Shown one piece after another: positions 35,435-44,851 of a stretch of DNA of 64,000 bases. Within the stretch, counting starts at the first letter, position 1; the number at the start of each line of letters is the position of its first letter. Under the pieces are notes generated by a model, which did no database searches, had not been told where the DNA came from, and saw only the letters and a program-made list of their open reading frames with translations. The translations under genes and the position numbers were made by a program. Source of the stretch: Burkholderia sp. BCC1644 (GTDB lineage Bacteria > Pseudomonadota > Gammaproteobacteria > Burkholderiales > Burkholderiaceae). The DNA lies in the NCBI RefSeq assembly GCF_902833225.1, contig NZ_CADFEI010000010.1, forward strand, positions 62,001 to 126,000, written 5' to 3'.

Positions 35435-37711
35435 CTATTGCGCGGCGAGCGCCGACTGTTCGACCGCCGCGGCATGCATCTGCCCGAACGCCGTTTCGAG
35501 GTGACGGGCGAAGCGCGGCGCATCGCACAGCGGCGAGCGCAGCAGCCGCTCGCGCAGCCCGCCCCGTACGGCTGCCAGGCGCGGCAGGTCCTGCGCGAAC
35601 GCAGCCGCCTTCGCGACGTAGTCGTCGTCGCCGTCCGCGATCCATTCGGGCATGTCGAGCGTATGCAGGATGCTTTCGCCGATATGCGACAGGAAGCGGT
35701 CGCCGCGCCGCGTGACGAACGGCGCGCCCATCCACAGCCCCTCCATGCTCGTCGTGCCGCCCGGATACGGAAACGGGTCGAGCACGATGTCGATGTCGTT
35801 GAACGTGCCGATGTGCGCGAGCCGCTTCGACCCGCCGCGCAGCAGCAGGCGTTCGGCCGCAATGCCGTGCGCGGCAAAACGCGCGGCGAGACTCGTGCGC
35901 AGCGCCGCCTCGTCGAGCTGCGCCGATTTGAGCAGCAGGCGCGAGCCCGGCACCGCGTGCAACACGCGCGCCCACAGCGCGACGACCGGCTCGCCGAGCT
36001 TGTTCGCGTTGTTCAGGCAACCGAACGTCACGCACCCGTTTCCTTCGGCCGGCAACGGCCCGACATCGAGCGGCAACGCGGGCGGCGTGAAGCACAGATA
36101 GCTGTCCGGCAGCCGCCACGGTCGTTCGACGAAATGCGGCGCCTCGTCGGCCGGCAGCACGTAGCGATCGCCGATCACGTAATCGATCGCCGCGACGCCC
36201 GTCGTCGCGAAATAACCGAGCCAGGTCGCCTGCACCGGCGCCGGCTTCCACGCGAACAACGGCAGCCGGTTCGACGCGGTGTGGCCGCTCAGGTCGACCA
36301 GCACGTCGATGCGGTCGGCCGCGATCAGATCGGCGGCCGCGCGGTCGTCGAGCGGCGTGAGGTCGCGCCATAGCGCGAAGTGGCGCTTGAGCGCCGCGGT
36401 CGTGTCGTCCTCGACCGGCTGCGTCGCGTAGGCCGCCAGTTCGACGCGCGACGGATCGAGCGCCGCGACGACACTCAGCAGGAACACCGCGACCGGATGC
36501 GATTTCAGGTCGCCGGAGACGAAGCCGACGCGCAACGCGCGCCCGTTCGCCGGCCGCGGTGCGTGGCGATGCGGCGCCGCCTGCGCCGCCATCTGCGCGC
36601 CGAACGCGCATGCTCGCTCGCGCAGTTGCGCCGGCGACAGCCGGTCGGTGCCGGCGGCGTGGAACATGCGGCCCGAGTGTGCGTTGCGGAACGCCGGATC
36701 GAGGTCGAGCGCGCGATCGTAGCTCGCGAGCCCGGCATCGAGGTGCCACAGCGCACAGAGGATGTCGCCCATCACCGCGTGCATCTGCGCGGTCGGGTTC
36801 GGCAGCGACAGCGCGATGCGGCAGCTGTCGAGCGCCTCGCGCCGTTTGCCCTGCCGCGCGAGCGTCTGCGCCAGATGGTGATGCAGTTCGGCGCGATCGG
36901 GCGCGACCGCCAGCGCGCGACGCAGGCTCGCCACCGCACCGTCGAGATCGCCCGCACGATCGAGCGCGGCCGCGAGACCGAACAGCCGGTCGACGTCGCC
37001 CGATTCCGCCGCGCACGCGAGGCTGGCGATCGCGGCATCGAGTTCGCCGCGCTCCAGCAGCAGCATGCCCAGCGCGTAATGCGCTGCGTGCAGGCCCGGC
37101 TGCAGCGCGATCGCACGATGGTAGTGCGCAATCGCGTCGTCGTGCCGGCGTTGCGCGCCGCACACGTTGCCCAGGTTGAAGCAGGCTTCCGCATAGGCGG
37201 GATCGAGCGCGATCGCCTTCTCGTACGCGCGCGCCGCGGCATCCGCTTCGCCCTTGTCCCGCAGCGCGTTGCCGAGATTGTTGTAGGCCGGCGCGTAGTC
37301 GGGCCGCAGCGCGAGCGCCTGTGCGCAGCTCAGCATCGCGGCATCGGGGTCGTGCGCGTCGCGCAGCGCGTTGCCGAGGTTGCTGTGCGCTTCCGCATAG
37401 CCGGGCGCGAGCGCGATCGCGCGGCGGTAGGCATCGATCGCGTCGTCGAGCCGGCCGTGCGCACGCAGCATGTTGCCGAGGTTGTTCAGGTAGACGGGAT
37501 CGGCGCGCAGCGCGATCGCGCGCTCCATCAGCGCGAGGCCCGCCGGAAACTGGCCGAGCTGACACGCGAGCAGCCCGAGGAAATGCGTCGCGTCCGGCTG
37601 GTCGGGCGCATCGCGGCGGATCGCCTCGTACAGCACGCGCGCATCGTCGAGACGCCCGGCCTGGTGGTGCGCGAGCGCCGCGTTCAACCGTTCCGCGACG
37701 AGGCCCGTCAT
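35435..37711 (-). CDS. TPR / O-GlcNAc transferase-like (SPINDLY) glycosyltransferase, copy A
   Basis: Protein of 758 residues. About ten tetratricopeptide repeats (residues about 5-345, for example YLNNLGNMLRAHGRLDDAI) are followed by a GT41-type catalytic part. That part has [33 protein letters not shown] with the conserved His, [27 protein letters not shown], and the UDP-binding [16 protein letters not shown]. This is the domain order of eukaryotic OGT and its bacterial relatives that glycosylate Ser/Thr of proteins. ATG 37711 overlaps the stop of copy B by 4 bp. It is the last gene of the operon and nearest to fliT, so flagellin is the likely acceptor (inference). Confidence 0.88.
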   Translation of the reverse strand: MTGLVAERLNAALAHHQAGRLDDARVLYEAIRRDAPDQPDATHFLGLLACQLGQFPAGLALMERAIALRADPVYLNNLGNMLRAHGRLDDAIDAYRRAIALAPGYAEAHSNLGNALRDAHDPDAAMLSCAQALALRPDYAPAYNNLGNALRDKGEADAAARAYEKAIALDPAYAEACFNLGNVCGAQRRHDDAIAHYHRAIALQPGLHAAHYALGMLLLERGELDAAIASLACAAESGDVDRLFGLAAALDRAGDLDGAVASLRRALAVAPDRAELHHHLAQTLARQGKRREALDSCRIALSLPNPTAQMHAVMGDILCALWHLDAGLASYDRALDLDPAFRNAHSGRMFHAAGTDRLSPAQLRERACAFGAQMAAQAAPHRHAPRPANGRALRVGFVSGDLKSHPVAVFLLSVVAALDPSRVELAAYATQPVEDDTTAALKRHFALWRDLTPLDDRAAADLIAADRIDVLVDLSGHTASNRLPLFAWKPAPVQATWLGYFATTGVAAIDYVIGDRYVLPADEAPHFVERPWRLPDSYLCFTPPALPLDVGPLPAEGNGCVTFGCLNNANKLGEPVVALWARVLHAVPGSRLLLKSAQLDEAALRTSLAARFAAHGIAAERLLLRGGSKRLAHIGTFNDIDIVLDPFPYPGGTTSMEGLWMGAPFVTRRGDRFLSHIGESILHTLDMPEWIADGDDDYVAKAAAFAQDLPRLAAVRGGLRERLLRSPLCDAPRFARHLETAFGQMHAAAVEQSALAAQ

Positions 37712-40194
37712 GCGCGCGGCTCCGTCGTGTCGCCGGCCGCGTAGCGATCCCACATCCCGTGGAACGCATCCTCTAGATTGCGTGCGAACCGCGCGGCATC
37801 GCACAGCGGCGACGCCAGCGTGCGCTCGCGCAGCGTCGCGCGCAACGTGGCCAGCGCGTCGCGATCCTGAGCGAACGCGATGGCCTTGGCAAGATACGTG
37901 GTTTCGTCGTCGGCGATCCAGTCGCCCATGCCCGCCGCATGCAGCAGGCTCTCGCAGATGTGCGTGACGAAGCGCCCGCCCTTCATCCCGATCACCGGCA
38001 CGCCCATCCACAGCGCTTCGGCCGTCGTCGTGCCGCCCGGGTACGGGAACGGGCTCAGCGCGATGTCGATCCGGTTGTACGCGGCGAAGTATTCCGCGCG
38101 CGGCGAACCGGCCTCGAGGATCAGCCGGCTCGCGTCGATGCCGTGCCGCGCGAAGCGCGCGCGCGTCGCCTCGTTCAGGTCGCCCGCGCCAAGCTCGTGC
38201 GCCTTCAGCAGCAGGCGCGCATCGGGCAGCGCCTGCAGCAGCCGCGACCACAATGCGACGACGTCGTCGCTGATCTTCGTGAGCTTGCCGAAACAGCCGA
38301 ACGTCACGCCGCCGTTCGCCGCCATCGGCAGCGGGCCGACCGGCACGTCGTAGGCCGGCGGCGTGAAGCACAGGTAGCTGTCCGGCAGCCGCCACGGCGC
38401 CTCGACGAAGTGATCGGCCTCGTCGGCCGGCAGCGTGTACGCGTCGCCGACGAAATAGTCGATTGCGCGGCAACCCGTCGTCGCGAAAAAGCCGAGCCAG
38501 CTCGCCTGCACCGGCGCGGGCCGGTGCGCGAAGATCGGCAGCCCGCTCCAGTTCGTGTGCCCGGCCAGGTCGACGAGCACGTCGATGCCGTCGTCGCGAA
38601 TCATCTGCGCCGCCTGGTCGCGGTTCATGCAGGTCAGTTTCTTCCAGCTCGCGAAGGCGGGCTTCAGCCGCGCCGTCACGTCGTCCTCGACCACGAAGGT
38701 CACGTACGCATGCGGCTCGATGCGCGTGCGATCGAGATGCGCGAGCACGCTTTCGAGAAAGATGCCGACCGGGTGCTGGCGCAGGTCGCCCGAGACGAAG
38801 CCGACCCGCAGCGGGCGGCCGCGCGCGTGCTGCACGCGCTGCGCGCGATCGTGATCGAACGGCTGCACGTCACGCGCCAGGCAATCGCCGTAGCGGTGCG
38901 CTTCGACCACCCAGTCGCGCGGCTCGAACGCCGCCGAACTCGACATGTTGAACAGCAGGCGCGCATACGCGCGATGCGGGTCGTGCTCGATGGCTTCGCG
39001 GAAGGCCGCGACGGCGCCCGCGAAGTCGCGTTTCGCCCAGCGGATGTCGCCAAGCGTCAGCTGGATCTTCACCGGATCGATGCCGAGTTCCTGTGCGATC
39101 CGGTATTCGTCCATCGCCTCGTCGAGCTTGTCGAGGCGGAACAGCGCGGCGGCGAGGTTGTGGTGCGCGTCGGCATCGTCCGGGTTCAGGTCGATCGCGT
39201 GGCGATGGCTGAGCTCCGCGGCCGCCATCCGGTCGAGGTTGTGATACGCGAGACCGAGAAAGTTGTACGCGTCCGCCAGGTCGGGATCGAGTTCGATCGC
39301 GCGCCGGCACAGGTGCACGGACGCCTCGTATTCACCCTGCTGGCAACGCAGCTCGCCGAGCCGGGCCCAGGCCGGCGCATGGCGCGGATCGATTTCGCAC
39401 GCGCGCTCGAACAACTGCGCGGCGCCGTCGAAATCGTTGATGCTGCGCAACGAGATGCCGAGCGCGCAATGCGCTTCGGCGTCGTCCGGCTCGAGGCCGG
39501 CGCGCGCATGCGCGAGCGCGCCGTCGAAATCGCCGGTCGCCCGCAGCGCGGCGCCCAGCCCGCGTTGCGCGACGCGCAGCGCGGGATTCAGCTCGATCGC
39601 GCGGCGGTAGTGCGTGATCGCTTCCACGTGCTTTTCCTGCGCGCGCAGCACGTTGCCGAGGTTGCTGTGCGCTTCCGCATACGCAGGGTGGAACGCGATC
39701 GCCTTGCCGTAACTGGCCGCGGCCGCGTCGTGTTCACCGAGATCCTGCAGCACGTTGCCGAGGTTGTTGTACGCCTCTGCATAACCGGGGCGCAGCTCGA
39801 TCGCACGCGAGCAGCTCGCCATCGCCTCGGCCGGATCGCGCGCGTCGCGCAGCGCGTTGCCGAGGTTGTTGTGCGCCTCCGGAAACTCGGGACGCAGCGT
39901 CACCGCGCGGCGGTAATGCGCGATCGCATCGTCGAGCCGGCCGCATTCGCGCAGCATGTTGCCGAGGTTGTTGAAGTACGACGCGTCCGGCCGCGCCGCG
40001 AGCGAGCGCTCCATCAGCGCGAGGCCCGCGTCGTACTGCTTCAGCTGGCAGGCGAGCAGCCCGAGGAAATGCATCGCGTCGGGCTGGCCCGGCTGCGCGG
40101 CGAGGATCGCGTCGTACAGCGCCTTCGCGTCCGCGAGACGGCCGGCCTGGTGATGCGCCAGCGCGCGTTGCAGGGTGTCGTTGATGTCGTTCAT
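37708..40194 (-). CDS. TPR / O-GlcNAc transferase-like (SPINDLY) glycosyltransferase, copy B
   Basis: Protein of 828 residues, the same domain order as its neighbours, with about twelve TPRs (about 5-420) before the GT41-type domain ([66 protein letters not shown]). Its first five TPRs are nearly identical, even in DNA, to those of copy C; the middle repeats are unrelated, so acceptor or partner preference may differ. The frame is open far upstream of ATG 40194, but that part lies in copy C. Its start overlaps the copy C stop and its stop overlaps the copy A start, each by 4 bp. Confidence 0.88.
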   Translation of the reverse strand: MNDINDTLQRALAHHQAGRLADAKALYDAILAAQPGQPDAMHFLGLLACQLKQYDAGLALMERSLAARPDASYFNNLGNMLRECGRLDDAIAHYRRAVTLRPEFPEAHNNLGNALRDARDPAEAMASCSRAIELRPGYAEAYNNLGNVLQDLGEHDAAAASYGKAIAFHPAYAEAHSNLGNVLRAQEKHVEAITHYRRAIELNPALRVAQRGLGAALRATGDFDGALAHARAGLEPDDAEAHCALGISLRSINDFDGAAQLFERACEIDPRHAPAWARLGELRCQQGEYEASVHLCRRAIELDPDLADAYNFLGLAYHNLDRMAAAELSHRHAIDLNPDDADAHHNLAAALFRLDKLDEAMDEYRIAQELGIDPVKIQLTLGDIRWAKRDFAGAVAAFREAIEHDPHRAYARLLFNMSSSAAFEPRDWVVEAHRYGDCLARDVQPFDHDRAQRVQHARGRPLRVGFVSGDLRQHPVGIFLESVLAHLDRTRIEPHAYVTFVVEDDVTARLKPAFASWKKLTCMNRDQAAQMIRDDGIDVLVDLAGHTNWSGLPIFAHRPAPVQASWLGFFATTGCRAIDYFVGDAYTLPADEADHFVEAPWRLPDSYLCFTPPAYDVPVGPLPMAANGGVTFGCFGKLTKISDDVVALWSRLLQALPDARLLLKAHELGAGDLNEATRARFARHGIDASRLILEAGSPRAEYFAAYNRIDIALSPFPYPGGTTTAEALWMGVPVIGMKGGRFVTHICESLLHAAGMGDWIADDETTYLAKAIAFAQDRDALATLRATLRERTLASPLCDAARFARNLEDAFHGMWDRYAAGDTTEPRA
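39601..40159 (-). repeat. direct repeat, unit 1 (TPR region of copy B)
   Basis: 559-bp segment in the same orientation as 42102-42660, exactly 2501 bp away. By direct reading I count 17 differences and no gaps, about 97% identity. It covers the first five TPRs. A second shared block of about 180 bp lies in the catalytic parts (around 37926-38106 and 40401-40580). Confidence 0.9.
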
Positions 40195-42695
40195 GCTGCG
40201 TGTGCCGTTTCCGTATAGCGTGCCCACATGCCGTGGAATGCGTCTTCGAGATGGTGCGCGAAACGCGCCGCGTCGCAGAGCGGCGACGCGAGCAGCCGGG
40301 CCCGCAAATCCGTGCGCAGCGCCGCCAGCCGCGCACCGTCGGCCGCCGCCGCGACCGCCTTCTCGACGTAGTCGTCTTCGTCGCGGGCGATCCAGTCGTT
40401 CATGCCCGCCGCATGCAGCAGGCTCTCGCAGATGTGCGTGACGAAGCGCGTGCCCCGCATGCCGAGGACCGGCACGCCCATCCACAGCGCCTCGGCCGTC
40501 GTCGTGCCGCCCGGGTACGGGAACGGGCTCAGCGCGATGTCGATCCGGTTGTACGCGGCGAAGTATTCCGCGCGCGGCGACGCGGGTTCGAACGCAAGCC
40601 GGCTCGCGTCGATCCCGTGCCGCGCGAAGCGCGCGGCGGTCGCGTCGCGCACGGCCGCGTGTTCGAGTTCGCGCGCCTTCAGCAGCAGCCGGGCCGACGG
40701 CAGCGCGTGCAGCACGCGCGACCACACGCGCACGACGTCGTCGCCGAGCTTCACCAGCTTGCCGAAGCAGCCGAACGTCACGCCGCCGTTGGCCGCCATC
40801 GGCAACGGGCCGACCGGCACGTCATCGGCCGGCGGCGTGAAGCACAGGTAGCTGTCCGGCAGCCGCCACGGCGCCTCGACGAAATGATGGCCTTCACTTT
40901 CCGGCAACGTATGCGCGTCGCCGATGAAGTAGTCGATCGCATCGCACCCCGTCGACGCGAAGAAGCCGAGCCAGCTCGCCTGGACCGGTGCGGGCTTCCA
41001 GCCGAATGCGGCCAGCCCGCTCGCCTGCGTGTGACCGGCGAGATCGACGAGCACGTCGATGCCGTCGTCGTGAATCGTGCGCGCGGCCGCCTGCGGGTCG
41101 AGCGCAGCGATCGAGCGCCAGACGGCCGCATGCGGCTTGAGCCGCGCGGTGACCGCGTCTTCTTCGTCCGACGTCGCATAGACGTGCGGCGCGACACGTG
41201 TGCGATCGAGCTGCGCAAACACGCTTTCGAGAAAGATCCCGACCGGATGCAGGCGCAGGTCGCCCGACACGAAGCCGACGCGCAACGGGCGGTGCCGCGC
41301 GCGCACCGCGCGTTCGCGCACGTCGTGCGAATAGCGCGTCGACCGGGCCGCCAGATGCCGGCCATAGCGAAGCGCGTCGTTCAGGTAATCGGCGGGCGGC
41401 ACGCTCGCCGAGGCGGCCGACGCGAACAGCAGGCGGCTCAGCACGTCGGCCGCGCCCTCGTCGGCATCGTCGCGCACCAGCGCAAGCGCGTCGCGGTACG
41501 CCGGCACGGCGGCGTCGACGTTGCCCTGGCCGCGCAGGATGTCGCCGAGATTCACGTGCATCGCCGCGCTCGGGCGGCCGGCCGCCAGCGCCTGCCGGCA
41601 ATACGCGAGCGCGTCGTCGTGCCGCTCGCGCTTGAGCAGCACGACCGACAGGTTGTGGGCGGTACCGGCGTCATCCCGGTTCAGCGCGAGTGCGGTGCGG
41701 TAGCTCGCCTCCGCCGCGTCGAGATCGTTCAGGCCGTGATACGCGTTGCCGGCGTGGTTGTAGGCATCGGCAAGACCGGGCGCCAGCCGGATCGCATGCT
41801 GCGCTTGCAGCAAGGCATCCGCGTAACGTGCCTGGCGGCGCAGCACGCCGCTCAGGTTCGCATGCGCGACCGCCATCGATGGATCGCGTTCGATTGCGCA
41901 CCCATAGTGCGACGCGGCGCCGTCGAAGTCGCCCGCATCGCGCAGCACGCCGGCCAGGTTGTTGTGCAGGTTCGCGTCGCCGGGTTCGGCAGCGAGGGCG
42001 GCACGCAGCACCTGCGCGGCTTCGCCGGGTTCCCCGACCGCCCACAGTGACAGGCCGAGACCATGACGCGCGGCCGGCAGGGCAGGACTCAGCTCGAGTG
42101 CGCGGCGGTAGTGCGTGATCGCTTCCGTATGCTTTTCCTGCGCGCGCAGCACGTTGCCGAGGTTGCTGTGCGCTTCCGCATACGCGGGGTGAAACGCGAT
42201 CGCCTTGCCGTAACTGGCCGCGGCCGCATCGTATTCACCGAGATCCTGCAGCACGTTGCCGAGGTTGTTGTACGCCTCGGCATAACCGGGACGCAGCTCG
42301 ATCGCGCGCGAGCAGCTCGCCATCGCCTCGGCCGGATCGCGCGCGTCGCGCAGCGCGTTGCCGAGGTTGTTGTGCGCCTCCGGAAACTCCGGACGCAGCG
42401 CCACCGCGCGGCGGTAATGCGCGATCGCGTCGGCCAGCCGCCCGCATTCGCGCAGCATGTTGCCGAGGTTGTTGAAGTACGACGCGTCCGGCCGCGCCGC
42501 GAGCGAGCGCTCCATCAGCGCGAGGCCCGCGTCGTACTGCTTCAGCTGGCAGGCGAGCAGGCCGAGGAAATGCATCGCGTCGGGCTGGCCCGGCTGCGCG
42601 GCGAGGATCGCGTCGTACAGCGCCTTCGCGTCCGCGAGACGGCCGGCCTGGTGATGCGCGAGCGCCGCCTGCAGCTGCGGTTCGATCGACTCCAT
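40191..42695 (-). CDS. TPR / O-GlcNAc transferase-like (SPINDLY) glycosyltransferase, copy C
   Basis: Protein of 834 residues, with about twelve TPRs followed by the GT41-type domain: VGFVSGDLRLHPVGIFLESV, VDLAGHTQASGLAAF with the conserved His, [23 protein letters not shown] and [19 protein letters not shown]. The N-terminal TPRs and the C-terminal UDP-binding region are closely shared with copy B, while TPRs 6-12 are its own. It starts 12 bp downstream of the sugar methyltransferase stop. No signal peptide, so it acts in the cytoplasm before export of the acceptor. Confidence 0.88.
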   Translation of the reverse strand: MESIEPQLQAALAHHQAGRLADAKALYDAILAAQPGQPDAMHFLGLLACQLKQYDAGLALMERSLAARPDASYFNNLGNMLRECGRLADAIAHYRRAVALRPEFPEAHNNLGNALRDARDPAEAMASCSRAIELRPGYAEAYNNLGNVLQDLGEYDAAAASYGKAIAFHPAYAEAHSNLGNVLRAQEKHTEAITHYRRALELSPALPAARHGLGLSLWAVGEPGEAAQVLRAALAAEPGDANLHNNLAGVLRDAGDFDGAASHYGCAIERDPSMAVAHANLSGVLRRQARYADALLQAQHAIRLAPGLADAYNHAGNAYHGLNDLDAAEASYRTALALNRDDAGTAHNLSVVLLKRERHDDALAYCRQALAAGRPSAAMHVNLGDILRGQGNVDAAVPAYRDALALVRDDADEGAADVLSRLLFASAASASVPPADYLNDALRYGRHLAARSTRYSHDVRERAVRARHRPLRVGFVSGDLRLHPVGIFLESVFAQLDRTRVAPHVYATSDEEDAVTARLKPHAAVWRSIAALDPQAAARTIHDDGIDVLVDLAGHTQASGLAAFGWKPAPVQASWLGFFASTGCDAIDYFIGDAHTLPESEGHHFVEAPWRLPDSYLCFTPPADDVPVGPLPMAANGGVTFGCFGKLVKLGDDVVRVWSRVLHALPSARLLLKARELEHAAVRDATAARFARHGIDASRLAFEPASPRAEYFAAYNRIDIALSPFPYPGGTTTAEALWMGVPVLGMRGTRFVTHICESLLHAAGMNDWIARDEDDYVEKAVAAAADGARLAALRTDLRARLLASPLCDAARFAHHLEDAFHGMWARYTETAHAA
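42102..42660 (-). repeat. direct repeat, unit 2 (TPR region of copy C)
   Basis: Partner of the repeat at 39601-40159. Outside it the two genes diverge sharply, which points to gene conversion or recent unequal crossing-over rather than simple whole-gene duplication. Within it a shorter element (GTTGCCGAGGTTGTTG) recurs every 102 bp, the length of one 34-residue TPR. Confidence 0.9.
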
Positions 42696-42707
42696 CGCGT
42701 GTGCCGC

Positions 42708-43913
42708 TCAATACGGATGCGGTTCGCGCCCGAAGTCGATCAGCCGGCCTTCGTGCTCGATCATCACGGTCGCGGCCGCGATCCCTTCGCGCGACATCTC
42801 GGCGACGATGTCGCGTGCGCGCCATTGCGTCGGGATGATGATCACGTCGGCCGGCGCCGCTTTCAGCGCGTCGCGGAATTCGATCTTCTGGCCCGTGCCC
42901 GGCACGTAGGTGCCGACCTTGTCGGGATCGGAATCGACGACGAGCGGAAAGCGCGCGGCATCGGCGTCGAAGTGGTGGATGAACGCGGCGGCCTTGCCGG
43001 TGCCGCCCCAGATCGCGACGCGCCGCCCCGATTCGGCCAGCGCGGCGAGCTGCCCCGCGATCGCCACACGGTGCTCGACCGTGCGGGCCGCGAACCGAGT
43101 CGACGCATCGGCGCGTTCGCGCGCCTGCGCGGGCACGCCGAGCCGCACCAGCGCATAGACGACTTCGCCGTCGTAGCCGTGCGCGAGCGTGACGACCTCG
43201 CCCGCGCGCGCCATCAGCGTGCGGAACGACTCCGTCGTGAATTGCGACACGTGCTCGTAGAAGAAATCGGCGAGGCGCTCGGTTTCGAATACGCGGTCGA
43301 TGCACGGCACTTCCGCGAACAGCCAGCAGGCGTTCGGCTGGCTCGCCGCGCCCCATGCGAGCTGCTCGACGAGCTTCGCGGGTTCGGTCAGGTGTTCGAG
43401 CACGTGGCGGATGACGATCGCATCGGGCCGGAAGGCCGGCATGTCCGCGAGCGGCTCGAACAGCCGCGCATGGAACTCGATGCCGTGGCCGGTGCCCGCG
43501 CTCGCATTCGGATCGAAGCCGGCAAAGCGGCCGCCGCGGCTCGCCTCGGCGAGCCCGCGCACGAAATGCCCTTCGCCGCAGCCGATCTCGACGACGGCCG
43601 GTTCGGCCGGCAGCGCACCGAGCAGCAGGTCGCGCGTGGCGGCGAGATGGCCTTTCCAGATCCCGCCGCTGTTGAACATCCGGTTCGGGTTGCTCTGATA
43701 CGGAATCGCGTCGTAGCTGAAGCGGTGGTTCCACACGTGCGAGCAGCGCGGGCACTGGACGAAGTCGAGCGCATGGCGCGGCAGCCGGCGCGCCGCTTCG
43801 GCGGACGCAGGCCAGGCGAGCGTCGCGAGCGTGCGCTCGCCGGCCGAGAAGAACGGTGCGGCAACGGTGTGCGCGCAGGCGGGGCAGGTGGCGTCGATCA
43901 GTTCGGGGTTCAT
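42708..43913 (-). CDS. SAM-dependent sugar (C-)methyltransferase with zinc-ribbon N terminus
   Basis: Protein of 401 residues. The N-terminal zinc-binding part has CPACAH and [10 protein letters not shown]. The SAM-binding Rossmann domain has [17 protein letters not shown] and [11 protein letters not shown]. The C-terminal Rossmann-like domain has [18 protein letters not shown] and VIIIPTQW. This three-part layout is that of the NovU/TcaB9-type sugar C-methyltransferases acting on NDP-keto-deoxysugars. The exact substrate is unknown. ATG 43913 overlaps the stop of the UDP-glucuronate decarboxylase gene by 4 bp. Confidence 0.85.
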   Translation of the reverse strand: MNPELIDATCPACAHTVAAPFFSAGERTLATLAWPASAEAARRLPRHALDFVQCPRCSHVWNHRFSYDAIPYQSNPNRMFNSGGIWKGHLAATRDLLLGALPAEPAVVEIGCGEGHFVRGLAEASRGGRFAGFDPNASAGTGHGIEFHARLFEPLADMPAFRPDAIVIRHVLEHLTEPAKLVEQLAWGAASQPNACWLFAEVPCIDRVFETERLADFFYEHVSQFTTESFRTLMARAGEVVTLAHGYDGEVVYALVRLGVPAQARERADASTRFAARTVEHRVAIAGQLAALAESGRRVAIWGGTGKAAAFIHHFDADAARFPLVVDSDPDKVGTYVPGTGQKIEFRDALKAAPADVIIIPTQWRARDIVAEMSREGIAAATVMIEHEGRLIDFGREPHPY

Positions 43914-44851
43914 GCATTCACCTGTTTGCGGAAATAGGCGATCGTTTCCTTCAGGCCGTCCTCGAGCGCGATGCCGGGCTGCCAGTCGAGGCGCTGGCGC
44001 GCGCGGCCGATGTCGGGGCGGCGCTGCAGCGGATCGTCGGCCGGCAGCGGGCGATATTCGATGCGGCTTTTCGAGCCCGTGAGCCGCAGCACGCATTCGG
44101 CCAGCTCGCGGATCGTGATCTCGCTCGGGTTGCCGAGGTTCATCGGGCCGGTGTCGTCGTCCTGGTCCATCATGCGCAGCAGGCCTTCGACGAGATCGTC
44201 GACGTAGCAGAACGAGCGCGTCTGGCTGCCGTCGCCGTAGAGCGTGATCGGTTCGCCGCGCAGCGCCTGCATGATGAAGTTCGACACGACGCGCCCGTCG
44301 TCGGCGCGCATGCGCGGGCCGTAGGTGTTGAAGATCCGCACCACGCGGATGTCGACGCCGTGCTGCCGGTGATAGTCGAAGAACAGCGTCTCGGCGCAGC
44401 GCTTGCCTTCGTCGTAGCACGCGCGCGGCCCGTTCGGATTGACGTTGCCCCAGTAGCTTTCCTGCTGCGGATGTTGCTGCGCGTCGCCGTACACCTCGCT
44501 CGTCGACGCCTGCAAAATGCGCGCGCCGCAGCGCTTCGCGAGGCCGAGCATGTTGATCGCGCCAAGCACGGCCGTCTTCACCGTCGATACGGGATCGCTC
44601 TGGTAATGCACCGGGCTCGCCGGGCACGCCATGTTGAACACGCGGTCGGCTTCGACGTAGAGCGGCAGCCACACGTCGTGGCGGATCAGCTCGAAATTGA
44701 CGTGCCCCATCAGGTGCGCGACGTTGTGCTTGCTGCCCGTGTAGAAGTTGTCGACGCACATCACGTCGTAGCCGGCGCCGACGAGGCGCTCGCACAGGTG
44801 CGAGCCGAGAAAGCCCGCGCCGCCGGTGATGAGGACCGACTGGCCGTTCAC
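43910..44851 (-). CDS. UDP-glucuronate decarboxylase (UDP-xylose synthase)
   Basis: Extended short-chain dehydrogenase of 313 residues. NAD-binding [12 protein letters not shown] is at the N terminus. [17 protein letters not shown] and the [14 protein letters not shown] motif are characteristic of UXS enzymes. The catalytic Tyr and Lys lie in [10 protein letters not shown], followed by [10 protein letters not shown]. It converts UDP-glucuronate to UDP-xylose through the 4-keto intermediate. I start at GTG 44851, which overlaps the copy D stop as GTGA; the frame stays open further but belongs to the neighbour. It could supply the sugar donor for the adjacent glycosyltransferases. Confidence 0.9.
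   Translation of the reverse strand: MNGQSVLITGGAGFLGSHLCERLVGAGYDVMCVDNFYTGSKHNVAHLMGHVNFELIRHDVWLPLYVEADRVFNMACPASPVHYQSDPVSTVKTAVLGAINMLGLAKRCGARILQASTSEVYGDAQQHPQQESYWGNVNPNGPRACYDEGKRCAETLFFDYHRQHGVDIRVVRIFNTYGPRMRADDGRVVSNFIMQALRGEPITLYGDGSQTRSFCYVDDLVEGLLRMMDQDDDTGPMNLGNPSEITIRELAECVLRLTGSKSRIEYRPLPADDPLQRRPDIGRARQRLDWQPGIALEDGLKETIAYFRKQVNA

Noticed and set aside
42102..42660. Regular 102-bp periodicity that could look like a repeat-spacer (CRISPR) array
   Set aside because: The repeat GTTGCCGAGGTTGTTG encodes the NNLGN core of 34-residue TPRs in an intact reading frame; the units between are also coding and similar, and no cas genes are present.
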